This document shows positions 53,701 to 64,000 of a DNA stretch of 64,000 nt, piece by piece (position 1 is the stretch's first letter; every line of letters begins with the position of its first letter). The translations under genes were made by a program, and so were the position numbers. Below the pieces are notes generated by a model. It ran no database searches, was not told the origin of the DNA, and saw nothing but the letters and a program-made list of their open reading frames with translations. Source of the stretch: Colius striatus. Taxonomy: Eukaryota; Chordata; Aves; Coliiformes; Coliidae. Location: the NCBI RefSeq assembly GCF_028858725.1, contig NC_084768.1, positions 2,501 to 66,500 on the forward strand, given 5' to 3'.

Positions 53701-56330
53701 CCCTGTGCCCACACCGTGCCCCACACAATCCCTGTGCCCACACCGTTTCCCCTCATTGTCCCTGTGCCCACACCGTGCCCTCACCATCACTGTGCCCACA
53801 GCGTGTCCCACACCATCATTATGCCCACACTATGTTCCCTCACCATCCCTGTGCCCAAACTGTGTCCCCACACCGTCCCTGTTCCGACACCATGTCCCCT
53901 CATTGTCCCTGTGCCCACACTGTGCCCCTCACCATCCCTGTGCCCACACCGTGCCCCACACAATTCCTGTGCCCACACCGTTTCCCCTCATTGTCCCTGT
54001 GCCCACACCGTGCCCTCACCATCCCTGTGCTCACACCATGTCCCCTCATCATCCCCCTTCTTCCCTCACCACGCCCTTGTCCCCTCACCAGCCCCGTGTC
54101 CCCTCACCAGCCCCGTGTCCCCTCACCTGCCCAATGTCCCCTCACCATCCCCGTGTCCCCTCAACATGCCCTTATCCCCTCACCACCCCCATGTCCTCTC
54201 ACCATCCCCTTCTCCCCTCACCACCCCCGTTTCCCCTCACCAGCCCCATGTCCCCTCACCAACTCCTTTTCTCCTCACCACCCCCTTCTCCCCTCACCAT
54301 CCCCATGTCCCCTCACCTCCCACTTGTCCCCTCACCATCCCCGTGTCCCCTCACCATCCCCGTGTCCCCTGACCATCCCCTTTTCCCCTCACAGCCCCCG
54401 TGTCCCCTCACCTGCCCAATGTCCCCTCACCACGCCCTAGTCCCCTCACCCTCCCCTTCTCCACTCACCATCCCCCTTATCCCTTCACCATCCCCATGTC
54501 CCCTCACGATCCCTGTGCCCACACTGTGCCCCTCACCATCCCCGTGTGCCCTCTCCACCCCTGTGTCCCCTCACCATCCCCTTCTCCCCTCACCATCCCC
54601 TTGTCCCCTCTCCACCCCCGTGTCCCCTCACCTTGCCCTTTTCCCCTCACCATCCCCGTGTCCGCTCAACATGCCCTTCTCCCCTCACCACCCCCATGTC
54701 CCCTCACCCCCCTCCGTGTCCCCTGACCCCCTCGTGTCCCCTCACCAGCCGCATGTCCCCTCACCACCCCCTTCTCCCCTCACCACCCCCGTGTCCCCTC
54801 AACCTCCCCTTCTCCCATCACCATCCCCGTCTCCCCTCACAATCCCCTTCTCCCCTCACCAGCCCCTTCTCCCCTCACCCCCCCCGTGTCCACTCATCCC
54901 CCCGGGTCTGCTGACCAGCCCCATGTCCCCTCAGCAATCTCTTCTCCCCTCACTGTCCCCGTGTCCCCTCACCACCCCCTTCTCCCCTCACCACCCCCGT
55001 GTCCCCTCACCCCCACCGTGTCCCCTCACCGTCCCCGTGTCCCCTCACCACCCCCTTCTCCCCTCACCACCCCCGTGTCCCCTCACCCCCCCGTGTCCCC
55101 TCACAACGCACGTGTCCCCTCACCTGCCCAATGTCCCCTAACCATCCCCCGTGTCCCCTCACCACCCCCTTGTCCCCTTACCACCCCATTCTCCCCTCAC
55201 CACCCCCGTGTCCCCTCACCGTCCCCGTGTCCCCTCACCGTCCCCTTGTCCCCTCACCACCCCTGTGTCCCCTCACCACCCCCGTGTCCCATCACCGTCC
55301 CCTTGTCCCCTCACCCCCCCGTGTCCCCTCACCGTCCCCTTCTACCCTTACCTTCCCCTTCTACCCTCACCACCCCCGTGTCCCCTAACCCCCCGTGTCC
55401 CCTCAGCAACTGTTTCTCCCCTCACCACATCATGTCCCCTCACCATCCCCGTTTCCCCTCACCCCCCCCGTGTACCCTCACCATCCCTGTGCTCACACTG
55501 TGCCCCTCACCACCCCCTTCTCCCATCACCATCCCCTTCTTCCCTTACCATCCCCTTCTCCCCTCACCAGCCCCGTGTCCCCTCACCACCCTCGTGTCCC
55601 CTGACCTACTCAATGTCCCCTTACCACCCCCTTGTCCCCTCACCCCCCCTACTCCCCTCACCCCCCCTTCTCCTCTCACCCCCCTCGTGTCCCCTCACCA
55701 CCCCCTTCTCCCCTCACCACCCCCTTCTCCCCTCACCATCCCTGTGCCCACACCGTGCACCTCACCATCCCCTTGTCCTCTCACCAGCCCCATGTCCCCT
55801 CACCATCCCCTTCTCCCCTCACCATCCCGTTCTCCCCTCACCACCACCGTGTGCCCTCACGCCCCCCGCCCCTCACCTGCCCCATGTCCCCTCACCACCC
55901 CCTTGTACCCTCACCCTCCCCTTCTCCCCTCACCATCCCTGTGTCCCCTCACCCCCCCCGTGTCCCCTCACCCCCCCGTGTCCCCTCACCCCCCCGTGTC
56001 CCCTCACCATCCCCTTTTCCCGTTACCATCCCCGTGTCCCCTCAACAACCCCTTTTCCTCTCACCAACACCTTGTCCCCTCACCACCTCCGTGTCCCCTC
56101 GCCATCCCCATGCCTACACAGTGCCCCTCACCATCCCCTTGTCCCCTTACCAGCCCTGTGTCCCCTCAACAGCCCCGTGGCCCCTCACCATCCCTTAGTC
56201 CCCTCACCATTCCCTTCTCACCTCACCTTCCCCTTCTCCCCTCACCATCCCTGTGTCCCGTCACCACCCCCTTCTCCCCTCACCATCCCCGTGTCCCCCC
56301 CCCCTCGTGTCCGTAGCCCCCCGTCACCCT
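50753..56330. repeat. C-rich giant minisatellite, block 2
   Basis: Same family as the block at 18,595. About 1.2 kb of the 30-bp CATCCCTGTGCCCACACC type is followed by 4.3 kb dominated by the 19-bp CATCCCCTTCTCCCCTCAC type, with islands of the 30-bp type (for example 53,640-54,060). It ends at the acceptor of GPT exon copy 2. One frame stays open for 1,047 codons (51,297-54,440), which shows how permissive the array is. Confidence 0.95.
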
Positions 56331-56356
56331 CCATCATGCCATGCCAATGCCCTCAG

Positions 56357-56587
56357 ACAATCCTGAAGCTGCTGGTGACGGGCTCGGCGCCCTCTCGCAC
56401 GCGGGTGCTGATGCCCATCCTGCAGTACCCGCTGTACTCGGCCACCATCGCCAAGCTGGGGGCCGTGCAGCTCGGCTACTACCTGGACGAGGAACGGTGC
56501 TGGGCACTGGCGCTGAGTGAGTTGCGGCGGGCGCTGGCCGAGGCTGCCCACAGGTGCTGTGCATCATCAACCCTGGCAACCCCAGCG
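56357..56587 (+). pseudogene. GPT: GPT internal exon, copy 2, frameshifted
   Basis: Nearly the same sequence as the exon at 22,666, with the same acceptor (GCCCTCAG) and donor (AGCG|GTACCC). Thirteen bases are missing from the segment after GCTGGCCGAG that in the other copies holds GTCGCCGGCACT. The loss shifts the frame and makes this exon 231 nt instead of 244. The residues before it are intact ([26 protein letters not shown]). The frame would only survive if the internal CCCACAG were used as another splice site. It is most likely a dead duplicate. Confidence 0.88.
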
Positions 56588-56589
56588 GT

Positions 56590-59589
56590 ACCCTGCGGCA
56601 CCAAGGGCTGGGACGGGACCCCAAGGGTGGGAAGGGACCCCAGGGGTGGGATGGGACCCCAGGGTTGTGATGGGATGGGACTGGATGGGACCCCAGGGTT
56701 GGGATGGGATGGGACCTCAGGGGTGGGATGGGATGGGATGAGATGGGACTCCAGGGGTGGGATGAGTCCCCAGGGGTGGGATGGGACCCCAGGGGTGGAA
56801 TGGGACGGGATGGGATGGGACTAGATGGGACCCCAGGTTTGGGATGGGACCCCAGGGGTGGGACCTCAGGGGTGGGATGGGATAGGAATGTGATCAGACT
56901 CCAGGGGTGGGATGAGACTGGGATGGGACCCCAGGGGTGGGATGGGATGGGATGGGACCCCAGGGGTGGGATGGGACCCAAGGGGTGGGATGGCATGGGA
57001 CTGGATGGGACCCCAGGGGTGGGATGGGATGGGACCCCAGGGGTGGGATGGGACTGGATGGGATCAGAGGGTTGGGATGGGACCCCAGGGGTGGGATGGG
57101 ATCCCAGGGGTTGGATGAGTCCCCAGGGGTGGGATGGGAGGGGATGGGATGGGACCCCAGGGGTGGGATGGGACCCCAGGGGTGGGATGGGATGGGGCCC
57201 CAAGGGTGGGATGGGAGCCCAGGGGTGGGATGGGATGGGAGCCCAGGGGTGGGATGGGACCTCAGCGGTGGGATGGGACCCCAGGGGTGGGATGGGATGG
57301 GACTGGATTGGACCCAAGGGTTGGGATGGGACCCCAGGGGTGGGATGGGTCCCTAGGGGTCGGATGGGATGGGTCCCTAGGGGTGGGATGAGATGGGATC
57401 CCAGGTGTGGGGTGGGATGGGACCCCAGGGGTGGGATGCGACCCCAGGGGTGGGATGGAATGGGATGGGATGGGATGGGACTGGATGGGACCCCAGGGTT
57501 GGGATGGGATGGGACCCCAGGTGTGGGACCTCAGGGGTGGGATGGGATAGGACTGGGATGGGACTCCAGGGGTGGGATGAGACTGGGATGGGACCCCAGG
57601 GGTGGGATGCGACCCCAGCGGTGAGATGGGATGGGACCCCAAGGGTGGGATGGGATGGGACTGGATGGGACCCCAGGGGTGGGATGGGATGTGATGGGAG
57701 CCCAGGGGTGTGATGGGACCTCAGCGGTGGGATGGGACCCCAGGGGTGGGATGGGACCCCAGGGGTGGGATGGGATGGGACCCCAGGGGTGGGATGGGTC
57801 CCCAGGGGTGGGATGGCATGGGACTGGATAGGACCCAAGGGGTGGGATGGGATGGGACCCCAGGGGTGGGATGGGACTGTATGGGACCCCAGGGGTGGGA
57901 TGGGACTGGATGGGACGCCAGGGGTGGGATGGAATGGGATGGGACCGCAGGCGTGGGATGAGTCCCCAGGGATGGGATGGGATGGCACCTCAGGGTTCAG
58001 ACGGGACGTCAGGGCTGGGATGGGAACCCAGGGGTGGGATGGAATGGGATTGGATGGGACTGGATGGGACCCCAGGGTTGGGATGGGATGGGACCCTAGG
58101 GGTGGGATGGGAACCCAGGGTTGGGATGAGTCTTCAGGGGTGGGATGGGACCCCAGGGGTGGGATGGGACCCCAGGGCTGGGATGGGATGGGACCCCAGG
58201 AGTGGGATGTGACCCCAGGGGTGGGACGGGACCCTGAGGTTGGGATGTGACCCCAGGGATAGGATTTCAGGGGTGGGATGGGTCTCCAGGGTTGGGATGG
58301 GATGGGATGGGACCCCAGGGGTGGGATGGGACCCCAGGGGTGGGATGGGACCCCAGGGGTGGGATGGGATGGGACCCCAGGGGTGGGATGGGACTGGATG
58401 GGACCCCAGGATCGAGATGGGTCCCCAGGGGTGGGATGGGATGGGACCCCAGGGGTGGGATGAGTCCCCAGGGGTGGGGTGGGTTGGGACCCCAGGGGTG
58501 GGATGGGACCCCAGGGGTGGGATGGGATGGGACTGGATTGGACCGCAGGTTTGGGATGGGACCCCCAGGGTGGGATGGGATGGGATGGGACCGCAGGGGT
58601 GGGATGGCATGGGACTGGATGGGACCCCAGGGTTGGGATGGGATCCCAGGCGTGGGATGGGATGGGATGGGATGGGATGGGATGGGATGGGATGGGATGG
58701 GATCCTAGGGGTGGGATGGGACCTCAGGGGTGAGATGGAACCCCAGGGGTGGGACTCGATGGAACCCCAGGGTTGGGATGGGATGGGATGGGACCCCAGG
58801 AGTGGGATGGGATGGGACCCCAGGGGTGGGATGGGATGGGACCCCAGGGGTGGGATGAGATGGGACCCTAGGGGTGGCATGGGACTGGATGGGACCCCAG
58901 GGGTGGGATGGGATGGAATGGGATGGGACCCCCAGGGGTGGGATGAGGCCCAAGGGGTAGGATGGGATGGCATCCCAGGGGTGGGATGGGACCCCGGGGG
59001 TGGGATGGGACCCCAGGGGTGGGATGGGATGGGGCCCGAAGTGTGGGATGGGACCCCAGGGGTGGGATGAGTCCTCAGGGGTGGAATGGGATGGGACCTC
59101 AGGTGTGGGATGGGACCCCAGGGGTGGGATTGAATGGGACCGGATGGGACCCCAGGGTTGGGATGGGACCCCAGGGGTGGGATGAGTCCCCAGGAGTGGG
59201 ATGGGATGGGACCCCAGGGGTGGGATGGGATCCCAGGGGTTGGATGAGTCCCCAGGGGTGGGATGGGAGGGGATGGGATGGGACCCCAGGGGTGGGATGG
59301 GACCCCAGGGGTGGGATGGGATGGGGCCCCAAGGGTGGGATGGGAGCCCAGGGGTGGGATGGGATGGGAGCCCAGGGGTGTGATGGGACCTCAGCGGTGG
59401 GATGGGACCCCAGGGGTGGGATGGGATGGGACCCCAGGGGTGGGATGGGTCCCCAGGGGTGGGATGGGATGGGATGGGACTGGATGGGACCAAAGGGTTG
59501 AGATGGGATGGGACCCCAGGGGTGGGACCTCAGGGGTGGGATGGGATAGGACTGGGATGGGACAGGGGGTGGGATGAGACTGGGATGGG
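56590..59589. repeat. G-rich giant minisatellite, block 2
   Basis: About 3 kb of the same GGGATGGGACCCCAGGGGT family as in block 1, starting at the donor of exon copy 2 and stopping abruptly inside GGGATGGGACCC, where the C-rich type resumes. A pure (GGGAT)n tract of about ten units is at 58,650-58,700. Confidence 0.96.
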
Positions 59590-60465
59590 ACCCTCATTGT
59601 TCCTGTGCCCACATCATGTCCCCTCACCGTCCCTGTGCCCACACTGTGTCTCACACCATCCCTGTGCCCACAGCGTGTCCCCTCATTGTGCCTGTGCCCA
59701 CACCGTGTCCCACACCAATCTTGTACCCACATCATGTCCCACACCATCGCTGTGCCCACACCTTGTCCCACATCATCCTCATGCCCACACCATGTCCGAC
59801 ACAATCCCTGTGCCCACACCATGTCCCCTCATTGTCCCTGTGCCCAGTGTGCCCTCACCATCCCTGTACCCACACCGTGTCCCCTCATTGTCCCTGTGCC
59901 CACACCGTGTCCCCCCCACCTTAAATATGCCCACACTGTGTTCCCTCACCATCCATGTGCCCACACCATGTCCCACAACATCCCTGTGCCCACACCATGT
60001 CCCTCACCATCCCTGTGCCCACACTGTGTCCCCTCATTGTCCATGTACAAACAGTGTCCCACCTCATCCCTGTGCCCACACCGTGCTCCACACCATCCCT
60101 GTGCCCATACCATGTCCCCTCACCATCCCTGTGCCCACACTGTGCCCCTCACCATCTCTGTGCCCACACCTTTGTGTCCTCTCACCATCCCCTTCTCCCC
60201 TCACCATCCCGTTCTCCCCCTCACCACCCCCATGTGCCCTCACCCCCCCCGTCCCCTCACCTGCCCCATGTCCACTCACCTGCCCCATGTCCACTCACCA
60301 CCCCCTTGTACCCTCACCCTCCCCTTCTCCCCTCACCATCCCTGTGTCCCCTCACCAGCCCGTGTCCCCTCACCCCCCCCGTGTCATCTCACCATCCCCT
60401 TTTCCCGTCACCATCCACGTGTCCCCTCACCATCCCCGTGTCCCCCCCCATCGTGTCCGCAGCCC
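59590..60465. repeat. C-rich giant minisatellite, block 3
   Basis: About 600 bp of the 30-bp CATCCCTGTGCCCACACC type is followed by about 270 bp of the 19-bp type, ending at the acceptor of GPT exon copy 3. This is the shortest of the three C-rich blocks. Confidence 0.95.
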
Positions 60466-60502
60466 CCCGTCGCCCTCCATCATGCCATGCCAATGCCCTC
60501 AG

Positions 60503-60746
60503 ACAATCCTGAAGCTGCTGGTGACGGGCTCGGCGCCCTCTCGCACGCGGGTGCTGATGCCCATCCTGCAGTACCCGCTGTACTCGGCCACCATCGCCGA
60601 GCTGGGGGTCGTGCAGCTCGGCTACTACCTGGACGAGGAACGGTGCTGGGCACTGGCGCTGAGTGAGCTGCGGTGGGCGCTGGCCGAGGGTCGCCGGCAC
60701 TGCTGCCCACGGGTGCTGTGCATCATCAACTCCGGCAGCCCCACCG
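60503..60746 (+). CDS. GPT: GPT internal exon, copy 3, intact frame
   Basis: A 244-nt exon with the same acceptor and donor as copy 1 and an intact frame ([20 protein letters not shown] at the same place as [40 protein letters not shown]). The INPGNP(S/T)G turn reads INSGSPTG, so the Asn that holds the cofactor in this family and the preceding Pro are replaced by Ser. It is followed by G-rich array to the end of the window, so any later exons lie outside. It is either the exon of a diverged functional copy or a decaying duplicate. Confidence 0.85.
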
Positions 60747-60764
60747 GTACCCTGCAGCACCAAG

Positions 60765-63700
60765 GGCTGGGACGGGACCCCAGGGGTGGGATGGGACCTC
60801 AGGGGTGGGATGGGATGGGATCCCAGGGGTGGGATGGGACCCTGAGGTTGGGATGGGACCCCAAGGATGGGAATTCAGGGGTGGGATGGGACTGGATGGG
60901 ACGGGTTGGGACCCCAGGGGTGGACTGGGATGGGACCCCAGGGGTGGGATGGGATGGGTCCCAAGGGGTGGGATGGGATGGGTCCCCAGGGGTGGGATGA
61001 GTTCCCAGGGGTGGGATGGAACTCCAGGGCTCGGATAGGATGGAACCACAGGGCTGGGATGGAACCACAGGGGTGGGATGGGACCCCAGGGGTGGGATGG
61101 GATGGGACCCCAGGGCTGGGATGGGATGGGACCCCAGGGCTGGGATGGGATGGAACCACAGGGGTGGGATGGGATGGGCCCCCAGGGGTGGGATGCGAGG
61201 GGATGGGATGGGACCCCAGGCGTGGGATGGGACCCCAGGGGTGGGATGGGACCCCAGGGGTGGGACCCTATGGTTGGGATGGGATGGGACCCAAGGGGTG
61301 GGATGGGATGGGACCCCAGGGGTGGGATGGCATCGGACTGGATAGGACCCCAGGGGTGGGATGGGATAGGACCCCAGGGGTGGGATGGGATGGAATAGGA
61401 TGGGACCGCAGGGGTGGGATGAGTCCCCAGGGGTGGGATGGGATGGCACCCCAGGGTTGGGATGGGACGTCAGGGCTGGGATGGGACCCCAGGGGTGGGA
61501 TCGAATGGGATTGGATGGAACTGGATGGGACCCCAGGGTTGGGATGGGACCCCAGGGTTGGGATGGGACCCCAGGGGTGAGATGGGATGGCATGGGATGG
61601 GACCCCACGGTTGGGATGGGACCCCAGGGGTGGGACCTCAAGGGTGGGATGGGATAGGACTGGGATGGGACTCCAGACTGGGATGGGATGGGACCCCAGG
61701 GGTGGGATGGCATGGGACTGGATGGGACCCTATGGTTGGGATGGGACCCAAGGGGTGGGATGGGATGGGACACCAGGGTTGGGATGGGACCCCAGGAGTG
61801 GGATGGGATGTGACTGGATAGGACCCCAGGGGTGGGATGGGATGGGACCCCGGGGGTGGGATGGGACTGGATGGGACCCCAGGGGCGGGATGGGACTGGA
61901 TGGGACCCCAGGGGCGGGATGGGATGGAATGGGATGGGACCGCAGGGGTGGGATGAGTCCCCAGGGCTGGGATGGGACTGGGTGGGACCCCAGGGGTGGG
62001 ATGGGATGGGACCCCAGGGGTGGGATGAGTCTTCAGGGGTGGGATGGGATGGGACTCCAGGGGTGGGATGGGTCCCCAGGGGTGGGATGGGATGGGATTA
62101 GATGGGACGGGATGGGACCCCAGGGGTGGGATGGGAGGGGATGGGATGGGACCGCAGGGGTGGGATGGGATGGCATGGGATGGGATCCCAGGGGTGGGAT
62201 GGGACCTCAGGGGTGGGATGGGATGGGACCCCAGGGGTGGGATGGGATGGGATTAGATGGGACTGGATGGGACCCCAGGGTTGGGATGGGACCCCAGGGG
62301 TGGGATGAGTCCCCAGGGGTGGGATGGGAGGGGATGGGATGGGAAGGGATGGGATGGGACCGCAGGGGTGGGATGGGATGGCATGGGATGGGATCCCAGG
62401 GGTGGGATGAGACCTCAGGAGTGAGATGGGACCCCAGGGGTGGGATGACATGGGACTGGATGGAACCCCAGGGGTGGGATGGCATAGGACTCCAGGGGTG
62501 GGATGGCATGGGACCCCAGGGGTGGGATGGCATGGGACCCCAGGGGTGGGACCCCAGGAGTGGGATGGGGCCCCAGGGGTAGGATGGGATGGCACCCCAG
62601 GGGTGGAATGGGACCCCAGGGGTGGAATGGGACCCCAGGGGTGGGATAGAATGGGATTAGATGGGACCGGATGGGACCCCAGGGTTGGGATGGGACCCCA
62701 GGGGTGGGACCTCAAGGGTGGGATGGGATAGGACTGGGATGGGACTCCAGGGGTGCGATAAGACTGGGATGGGAATCCAGGAGTGGGATGGGATGGGACC
62801 CCAGGGGTGGGATGGCATCGGACTGGATAGGACCCCAGGCGTGGGATGGGATGGGACCCCAGGCGTGGGATGGGACTAGATGGGACCCCAGGGGTGGGAT
62901 GGGATGGAATGGGATGGGACCGCAGGGGTGGGATGAGTCCCCAGGGTTGGGATGGGATGGCACCCCAGGGTTGGGATGGGACGTCAGGGGTGGGATGGGA
63001 CCCCAGGGGTGGGATGGAATGGGATTGGATGGGACTTGATGGGACCCCAGGGTTGGGATGGGACCCCAGGGTTGGGATCGGACCCCAGGCGTGGAACCCC
63101 AGGGGTGGGATGGGACCCTGAGGTTGGGATGGGACCCCAGGGATGGGAGTTCAGGGGTGGGATGGGACTCCAGGGTTGGGATGGGATGGGACGCCAGGGT
63201 TGGGATGGGATGGGACGCCAGGAGTGGGATGGGATGGGACTGGATAGGACCCCAGGGGTGGGATGGGATGGGAACCCAGGGGTGGGATGGGACTGGATGG
63301 GACCCCAGGGGCGGGATGGGATGGAATGGGATGGGACCGCAGGGGTGGGATGAGTCCCCAGGGCTGGGATGGGATGGTGCCCAAGGGCTGGGATGGGATG
63401 GGACTGGGTGGGACCTCAGGGTTGGGATGGGACCCCAGGGGTGGGATGGGATGGGACCCCAGGGGTAGGATGGGATGGGACCCCAGGGGTGGGATGGAAT
63501 GGTATTGGATGGGACTGGATGGGACTACAGGGTTGGGATGTGACCCCAGGGGTGGGATGAGTCCCCAGGAGTGGGATGGGATGGAACCCCAGGGGTGGGA
63601 TGGGACCCAGGGGTGGGACGGGACCCCAGGGATAGGACCCCAGGGGTGTGATGGGATAGGAACCCAGGGGTGGGATGGAATGGGATTGGATGGGACTGGA

Positions 63701-64000
63701 TGGGACTCCAGGGTTGGGATGGGACCCCAGGGGTGGGATGAGTCCCCAGGGGTGGGATGGGACCCCAGGGGTGGGATGGGACCCCAGGGGTGGGGTGGGA
63801 TGGGATGGGACCCCAGGCGTGGGATGGGACCTCAGGGGTGAGATGGGACCCCAGGGGTGAGATGGGATGGGACCCCAGGGGTGGGATGGGATGGGACTGG
63901 ATGGGACCCCAGGGTTTGGATGGGATGGGACCCTAGGGGTGGGATGGGATGTGATGGGACCCCAGGGGTGGAATGAGTCCCCAGGGGTGGGATGGGATGA
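60765..64000. repeat. G-rich giant minisatellite, block 3 (runs off the window)
   Basis: The same GGGATGGGACCCCAGGGGT family begins about 20 bases after the donor of exon copy 3 and continues to the window edge. Internal copies about 1.0-1.5 kb apart are visible (for example similar runs with GATGGGACGTCAGG near 61,465 and 62,970). Frames are artefacts. Confidence 0.96.

Noticed and set aside
51297-54440. 1,047-codon open frame rich in Pro, His, Ser and Cys (and similar frames at 18,617-20,644 and 54,886-56,316)
   Set aside because: Stop codons are rare in a C-rich array; many overlapping frames are open at once, and the peptide simply follows the DNA period. There is no start context, domain or conservation pattern.

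Overview
This window is a chromosome end from a bird, most likely a GC-rich microchromosome. The evidence is 3.6 kb of terminal CCCTAA repeat on the left edge, CR1-type retroposon fragments at about 14.35, 36.17 and 42.65 kb, very short intron-exon pieces, and minisatellites that fill almost all introns and intergenic DNA. The recognisable exons are those of human 8q24.3, in the same order and orientation: GPT (+), RECQL4 (-), LRRC14 (+), C8orf82 (-). Family assignments rest on remembered human protein sequences, not on a search. Layout, left to right: telomere (1-3622); an array of GGTCA nuclear-receptor-like half-sites (3623-4040); a hairpin-forming inverted repeat and purine-rich minisatellites (4.3-5.1 kb); about 0.8 kb of LTR-like or unclassified DNA; a subtelomeric cassette repeat in five diverged tandem copies (6.2-13.8 kb) with conserved splice-site-like signals on the minus strand; mostly unique DNA with an orphan CpG promoter (15.9-16.4 kb) and a probable solo LTR (17.1-17.3 kb). 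From 18.6 to 34.9 kb a giant minisatellite block holds one GPT exon (22,666-22,909): the DNA before the exon is C-rich on the + strand, the DNA after it G-rich. Two further GPT exons follow at 35.2-35.5 kb. Then come, on the minus strand, the last exon of a fucolectin-type (FTP domain) lectin; a CR1 copy; 2.6 kb of minisatellite; RECQL4 coding exon 1 (-) facing LRRC14 (+) across a CCAAT-rich bidirectional promoter; the last two coding exons of LRRC14; another CR1; and two exons of C8orf82 (-). After 46 kb the sequence is again minisatellites, then at 49.63 kb a sixth copy of the subtelomeric cassette, broken at about 50,752 and joined to a second C-array / GPT exon / G-array module (50.75-59.59 kb), fused in turn to a third module (59.59-64.0 kb). 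No gene is complete here. GPT appears as three separate copies of one exon (one with a 13-bp frameshifting deletion) plus one copy of the next two exons. LRRC14 lacks its N-terminal part and has a frame change at a run of five C. RECQL4 shows only its first 28 codons. C8orf82 lacks its first exon. MFSD3 and LRRC24, which lie in this block in human, are not seen. The window therefore looks like a block of housekeeping genes caught in subtelomeric amplification and rearrangement, though assembly collapse inside the arrays could explain some missing exons. Hundreds of long open frames in the arrays are products of repeat periodicity and are not called as genes.
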